DNA from: JAYZDK01 sp964604165
Lineage (GTDB): Bacteria; Myxococcota_A; UBA796; CAJQPC01
DNA length: 64,000 nt
NCBI GenBank assembly: GCA_964604165.1
Contig: CAZRYF010000010.1
Span: 38,033 to 102,032, forward strand
Direction of reading: 5' to 3'
Shown one piece after another: positions 59,739 through 64,000 of the stretch; position 1 is the stretch's first letter; every line of letters begins with the position of its first letter. A program made the position numbers and the translations under genes. The notes under the pieces are model-generated. The model was not told the origin of the DNA. It made no database searches and saw only the letters and a list, made by a program, of their open reading frames with translations.

Positions 59739-62700
59739 ATGAGCCGCCTTCGCGCTCCTGCGTTTGGGGTGATCTTCGCTTTGCTCGGGGGAGCCGTGGG
59801 CTGCGTCGATTGGGAGCTTCCCGACCTGGATGGCGACGGGATTCCCAGTGGTGAGGACTGCGACGATCTCAACTCTGACATTTTTCCTGAGGCGGACGAG
59901 GTCTGGTACGACGGCGTCGACCAGAATTGCGATGGCGCCAACGACTTTGATCGGGATGGGGATGGTTTTGACTCCGCCTTTCACGAGAAGCCTGACGGCA
60001 CGGCGGGGGAGGACTGCTGGGACGATCCGGGTGCAGGAGGTGACTTTGTGGTGGTGGACGGGGCCGGGTTTGAGCAGCCGGGCGCCCACCAGGTCCATCC
60101 GGCTGCAGAGGACACCTGGTATGACGGCGTGGACTCGGACTGCGATGGTGCAAATGACTTCGACCAGGATGGGGACGGTTTCGATGCAGCTTTTCACCCG
60201 CGTCATGACGGAAGTTTTGGCGATGATTGCGTGGATGGCTCCGAGCTGGACGATGTCTACGAGGACACGACCTGGACCGCCTGGACGGACCAGGGGTTTG
60301 GAGAGGCGGATATCAACCCCGGCGCTGCGGACGCCTGCTACGACGGAATCAACGCGGACTGCGATGGCACGGAGGCCGACCCCCTGAACGACGGGGACTA
60401 CCGGAACGACTTCGACTGCGACAAGGACGGCTGGGACCAGCTCATCGACTGTGATGACGATGATCCCACCATTGAGCCCAACGATGCGCCGGACCCTTGG
60501 TACGACTGCATCGACGCCAACTGTGACAACAACGATGGGGACCGGGACGGAGATCGGTATGTGCCGGACGCGGTCACAGACGGCACAGGCATAGAGATCA
60601 TCAACTACGTGGACACGAACTCCCCGGTTTATTGTGATCCCACCCAATTCATCTGGCACCTGGACACAGGTGACTGTCACGATGATGCAGAGAACGACCC
60701 GGTGGTCCTGCAGGGTTTCAGTGGGCTCACTTCCGCCGAAGTCAATCCGGTTGCCACTGAGGTCTGGTACGACGGCGTGGACGGGGACTGCGATGGTGGG
60801 TCAGATTTCGACTCTGATGGGGACGCGTACGAGAGTGCGGACCATGCCCAGGACAACGGCTCCACGGTGTATGGCCAAGACTGTGACGACACCAACGCGG
60901 AGGTCAACCCAAGTCGGCTGGAGAACTGCCTGACGGCTTTCGACGACGACTGTGATGGTTCGGACAACAACCAGGGAGCCTTTGCCTGCACCAACTTCTA
61001 CACGGATGCGGATGGAGACTCGTTCGGCGTGGGTAACGCAGACTGTCGATGCCAGGCCTACAACATCTTCACTGCATCCAACAACACCGACTGTGAGGAC
61101 GGGGACGCCACGATCTTTCCCGGCGCCATTGAGATCTGTGATGGGCAAGACAACGACTGCAGCCGCAGTGGCAGTCTCGACGGCATTCCCCTGGACGAAG
61201 TGGACAACGATGGGGATGCCACCGTGGAGTGCACAGAAGATGTGAATGGCTGGGACGGGACCCCCGCCGTGACCGCCTTCGACGATTGTGACGATGGGGA
61301 CGTGACCATCCACCCGGCCGCCGCCGAGATCTGCGACGGACAGGACAATGACTGTGACCTCGTTCTTCCCACCGACGAGCTTGACAACGACTCCGACGGG
61401 CACGTGGAGTGCTCAATCCACTTCCAGGGATGGGATGGGAGCATCACCACGGGCTTCAGCAACATGTCTGGCGGAGACTGTGACGATGGCGATTCCTTTA
61501 CCTTTCCTGGGGCTGCCACCAGCGAGAGCGTGTCCACTGCCTGCCAAACCGATGCTGATCTCGACAGCTATGGGGATGCCTCTCCTGCCTCTGGGGTGAC
61601 CGCCGGCACCGACTGTGACGATGGTGACTCGACCATTCACCCCACGGCCGCGGAGCTCTGTGACGGGCAGGACAATGACTGCAACAACAGTCTCCCCGCG
61701 GAGGAGGGCGANNNNNNNNNNNNNNNNNNNNNNNNNNNNNNNNNNNNNNNNNNNNNNNNNNNNNNNNNNNNNNNNNNNNNNNNNNNNNNNNNNNNNNNNN
61801 NNNNNNNNNNNGAGATGATTGCGACGACGGGGACCTCACCGTGTACCCCACGGCCACAGAGATCTGCGACGGCCAGGACAACAACTGCGACAACAGCCTC
61901 CCGTTGGACGAGGTGGACAACGACAACGATGGGTACGTGGAGTGCACCCTGGACTCCGGCGGCTGGGATGTCTCCCCGTCAAAGCTCGGGGACGACTGCC
62001 TGGACTCGGACGCGACGGTCAGTCCGGGGGACAACGAGATCTGTGATGGCCAGGACAACGACTGCGACAACAGTCTGCCTACGGACGAGGTGGACAACGA
62101 CGGCGACGGGTATGTGGAGTGCACGGTGGATGGGGCTGGTTGGGATGGCACCGGTCTCCACAATGGCGGAGACGACTGTGTGGACTCCAACGCCACCATC
62201 CATCCCTCGGCCACAGAGCTTTGCGACGGCCTGGACAATGACTGCGACACCAGCCTCCCGACCAATGAGGTAGACAACGACAACGACGGGTACGTGGAGT
62301 GCACCATTGACTCTGGAGGGTGGGACACCACCCCACTGAAGCAGGGCGGGGACTGCCTGGACACGGACGCCACGGTCAGCCCCGGCGACAGCGAGATCTG
62401 CGATGGCCAGGACAACGACTGCAGCGCAGGGGTTCCTGCCAATGAGACGGACAACGACAGCGATGGGTACGTGGAGTGCACCATCGACGCCAACGGATGG
62501 GATGCCACCCCGATCAAGCTTGGCAATGACTGTGATGACACCACGGCCACGCGAGCCCCCGGAAACACGGAGGTCTGCGATGCATCCAATGTGGATGAGG
62601 ACTGTGACAATCTTTCTGATGATCAGGATCCCAGCGCCACGGGCCAGACTACCTGGTACCTGGATGTAGATGCGGATGGGTTTGGGGTCGCCAGCCCCAA

Positions 62701-64000
62701 CCAGGACAAGTGCGATCAGCCCTCGGGCTACACAAACAACGCCACGGATTGCGATGACAATGAGGCCACTGCCTTTCCGGGGGCAACAGAGTTGTGCGAT
62801 GGCCAGCTCAACAATTGCTCCAGCACCCTGCCCTCCAATGAAACGGATGATGATGGGGACGGGTACGTCGAGTGCACCGTCGACGCCAACGGGTGGGATG
62901 GAGCTCCCACCAAGCTGGGGGGTGACTGCGACGATGGGGCCGCCGGAATCAACCCGGGCGGCTCTGAGGTCTGCGATGCCTCCGATACTGACGAGGACTG
63001 TGATGGAGTCGCCGATGACAATGATGCCTCGGCTACGGGCCAGACCGCCTGGTACACCGACTCGGATTCCGATGGGTACGGCGACGAATCCGCCACGGCG
63101 ACTTTGGCCTGCAACCAGCCCACGGGCCAGTCCGCGACTCAGGACGACTGTGATGACACCGACGGCGCTATCAACCCGGGAGCTACCGAGGTCTGCGATG
63201 CTTCCACTACCGACGAGGACTGCAATGGCGTGGCGGACGACAACGACAGCGGTGTGACCGGTACCACCAACTACTTCACGGACTCTGATGGGGACGGAGA
63301 AGGGGACGAGAATGCCACCGCCCAGGCGTTGTGTGTTCAACCCTCGGGCGCGGTGGCTGACAACAGCGACTGTGATGACAGCGACGGGAATATCAACACT
63401 GGCGCCACGGAAGTCTCCAACGAGGAAGACGACGACTGTGATGACCTGGTGGATGAAGGGTTTCGAACGGCCGGGGACCTGGTCATCACGGAGTTGGAAG
63501 GAAATCCAGCAGGGTTCAGTTCAGATCAGAGCCAGGGCCAATGGGTAGAGATCTACAACCCAAGCGTCTCGACCGATCACCACATGGGCGGGTACTTCTT
63601 TCTCTCCAACTGTGATGGCGCAGGGGGCAGTTCCACGGCGCAGAGGTTCTATTTTCCGGTGAATGGGTTGACGATTGGGGCCGGGGACTATGCAGTCTTG
63701 TGCAAATCCTCTTCTGCTGCTGGCGGAAACTGTGACTACGTGTTTGGCAGTGACGTAAATGACTCAAGTTCAGTTGGCGACACCTTCAATGAGAGTATTG
63801 ACATTGCTACCGGGACATGTCGGATTCAGTTGTTCATGTCTTCCCCGAATACACAGATAGACATGGTTCTTCCCCGAGATGGTGGGTTTGGCTGGCCAAT
63901 CAAGGAAACCGGGGTGAGTTTCTGTTTGGACCCCTCCAGCCTCGACGCAACCTCAAATGACTCCGGTTCCAACTGGGGATACCCCGCGACCTCCGAGATC
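59739..64000 (+). CDS. MopE-like repeat lipoprotein with lamin-tail domain, 3' end outside window
   Basis: ATG 59739 has GGAGGGG upstream and starts a lipoprotein signal (FALLGGAVGC). The mature part is dozens of copies of the MopE metal-binding pattern: DCDDGD, a Pro/Ala turn, then EICDGQDNDC and VDNDGDGYVEC. Acidic and Cys residues recur at regular spacing, so Ca2+ or metal binding and many disulfides are likely. From ~63475 the pattern changes to a lamin-tail-like domain (LVITELEGNPAG, GQWVEIYNP, YFFLSN). The frame is broken at the N run (phase shift of one) but the repeats continue on both sides. Surface-exposed, possibly adhesive. Confidence 0.85.
61712..61811. other. Assembly gap of 100 N inside the repeat gene
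   Basis: Exactly 100 N. Codons before the gap start at positions divisible by three; after it the repeat frame has codons starting at 61811 (remainder 2). The true gap must therefore be 2 modulo 3 bases long if the gene is intact. Repeats flank both sides, so a collapsed repeat is likely. Confidence 0.9.

Overview
The window is a high-GC, gene-dense piece of bacterial chromosome. Three things suggest a Myxococcota-like (deltaproteobacterial) Gram-negative organism: Ser/Thr kinase, FHA and PEGA signalling proteins mixed with TPR proteins, many lipoproteins with Ig-like or Cys-rich repeats, and a MopE-like aspartate/cysteine repeat protein with a lamin-tail domain. A complete System I cytochrome c maturation operon indicates respiratory metabolism. 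Two runs of exactly 100 N (2497-2596 and 61712-61811) look like scaffolding gaps in a draft or metagenome assembly. The taxonomic call is inference only; no rRNA or tRNA gene was recognised.

Layout. 1-1550 (minus): a partial DUF4388/PATAN-type protein and a CDF zinc exporter, divergent from ssb (1755-2231). 2232-2800: a gene-free stretch holding a 161-bp palindrome, a second half copy interrupted by N, and four TGAC-N6-GTCA sites. 2815-12159 (plus): a membrane histidine-motif hydroxylase, ccmABCDEFGHI with most genes overlapping by 4 nt, a short YD-repeat protein and a PEGA-like lipoprotein. 12116-13847 (minus): a class I amidotransferase-fold hydrolase and two Cys-rich lipoproteins. 13889-14815: a DAG-kinase-fold protein. 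14816-23674: two similar modules. Each holds a phospho-signalling protein (a membrane Ser/Thr kinase in one, a 922-aa FHA protein in the other), a paralogous secreted protein with a WDDYFPPD motif and an Ig-like-domain lipoprotein.

23765-28834: DUF1015 protein, MscS channel and the serC-serA pair of serine biosynthesis. 28996-31940: a REC-EAL c-di-GMP protein, ribF and aroE. 31951-39389: a TadC-like protein, a DUF192 protein and three FHA membrane proteins (one with a sensor/HAMP/PAS layout, two with TPR tails), then a HEAT-type lipoprotein, apparently one operon. 39390-40723: a frameshifted and truncated lipoprotein gene and 64/65-bp tandem repeats. 40724-43133 (minus): a UbiB/AarF-type kinase and an RmlD-type reductase. 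43242-45819: a coiled-coil protein and an AAA ATPase.

45896-50042 (plus): a ribosome-assembly and translation block (rplU, rpmA, obgE, a lipoprotein, rsfS, rlmH) and comF. 50115-50492: a consensus sigma-54 promoter, a 64-aa protein and a terminator. 50515-52368 (minus): a sodium:solute symporter. 52407-56402 (plus): a membrane protein with a sigma-region-4-like helix and an HxxxCxxC motif, a DivIVA-like protein, a PHP phosphoesterase, an SDR-like protein and an SCP2 protein. 56409-59601 (minus): a GldA/GldF/GldG-type ABC system. 59739-64000: the start of a very long MopE-like repeat lipoprotein that leaves the window.

The parts most worth a second look are the sigma-54-driven 64-aa gene, the four-site operator array upstream of the hydroxylase/ccm block, the twin kinase/FHA modules, the TadC-FHA operon, and the apparent ATT start codon of rsfS.
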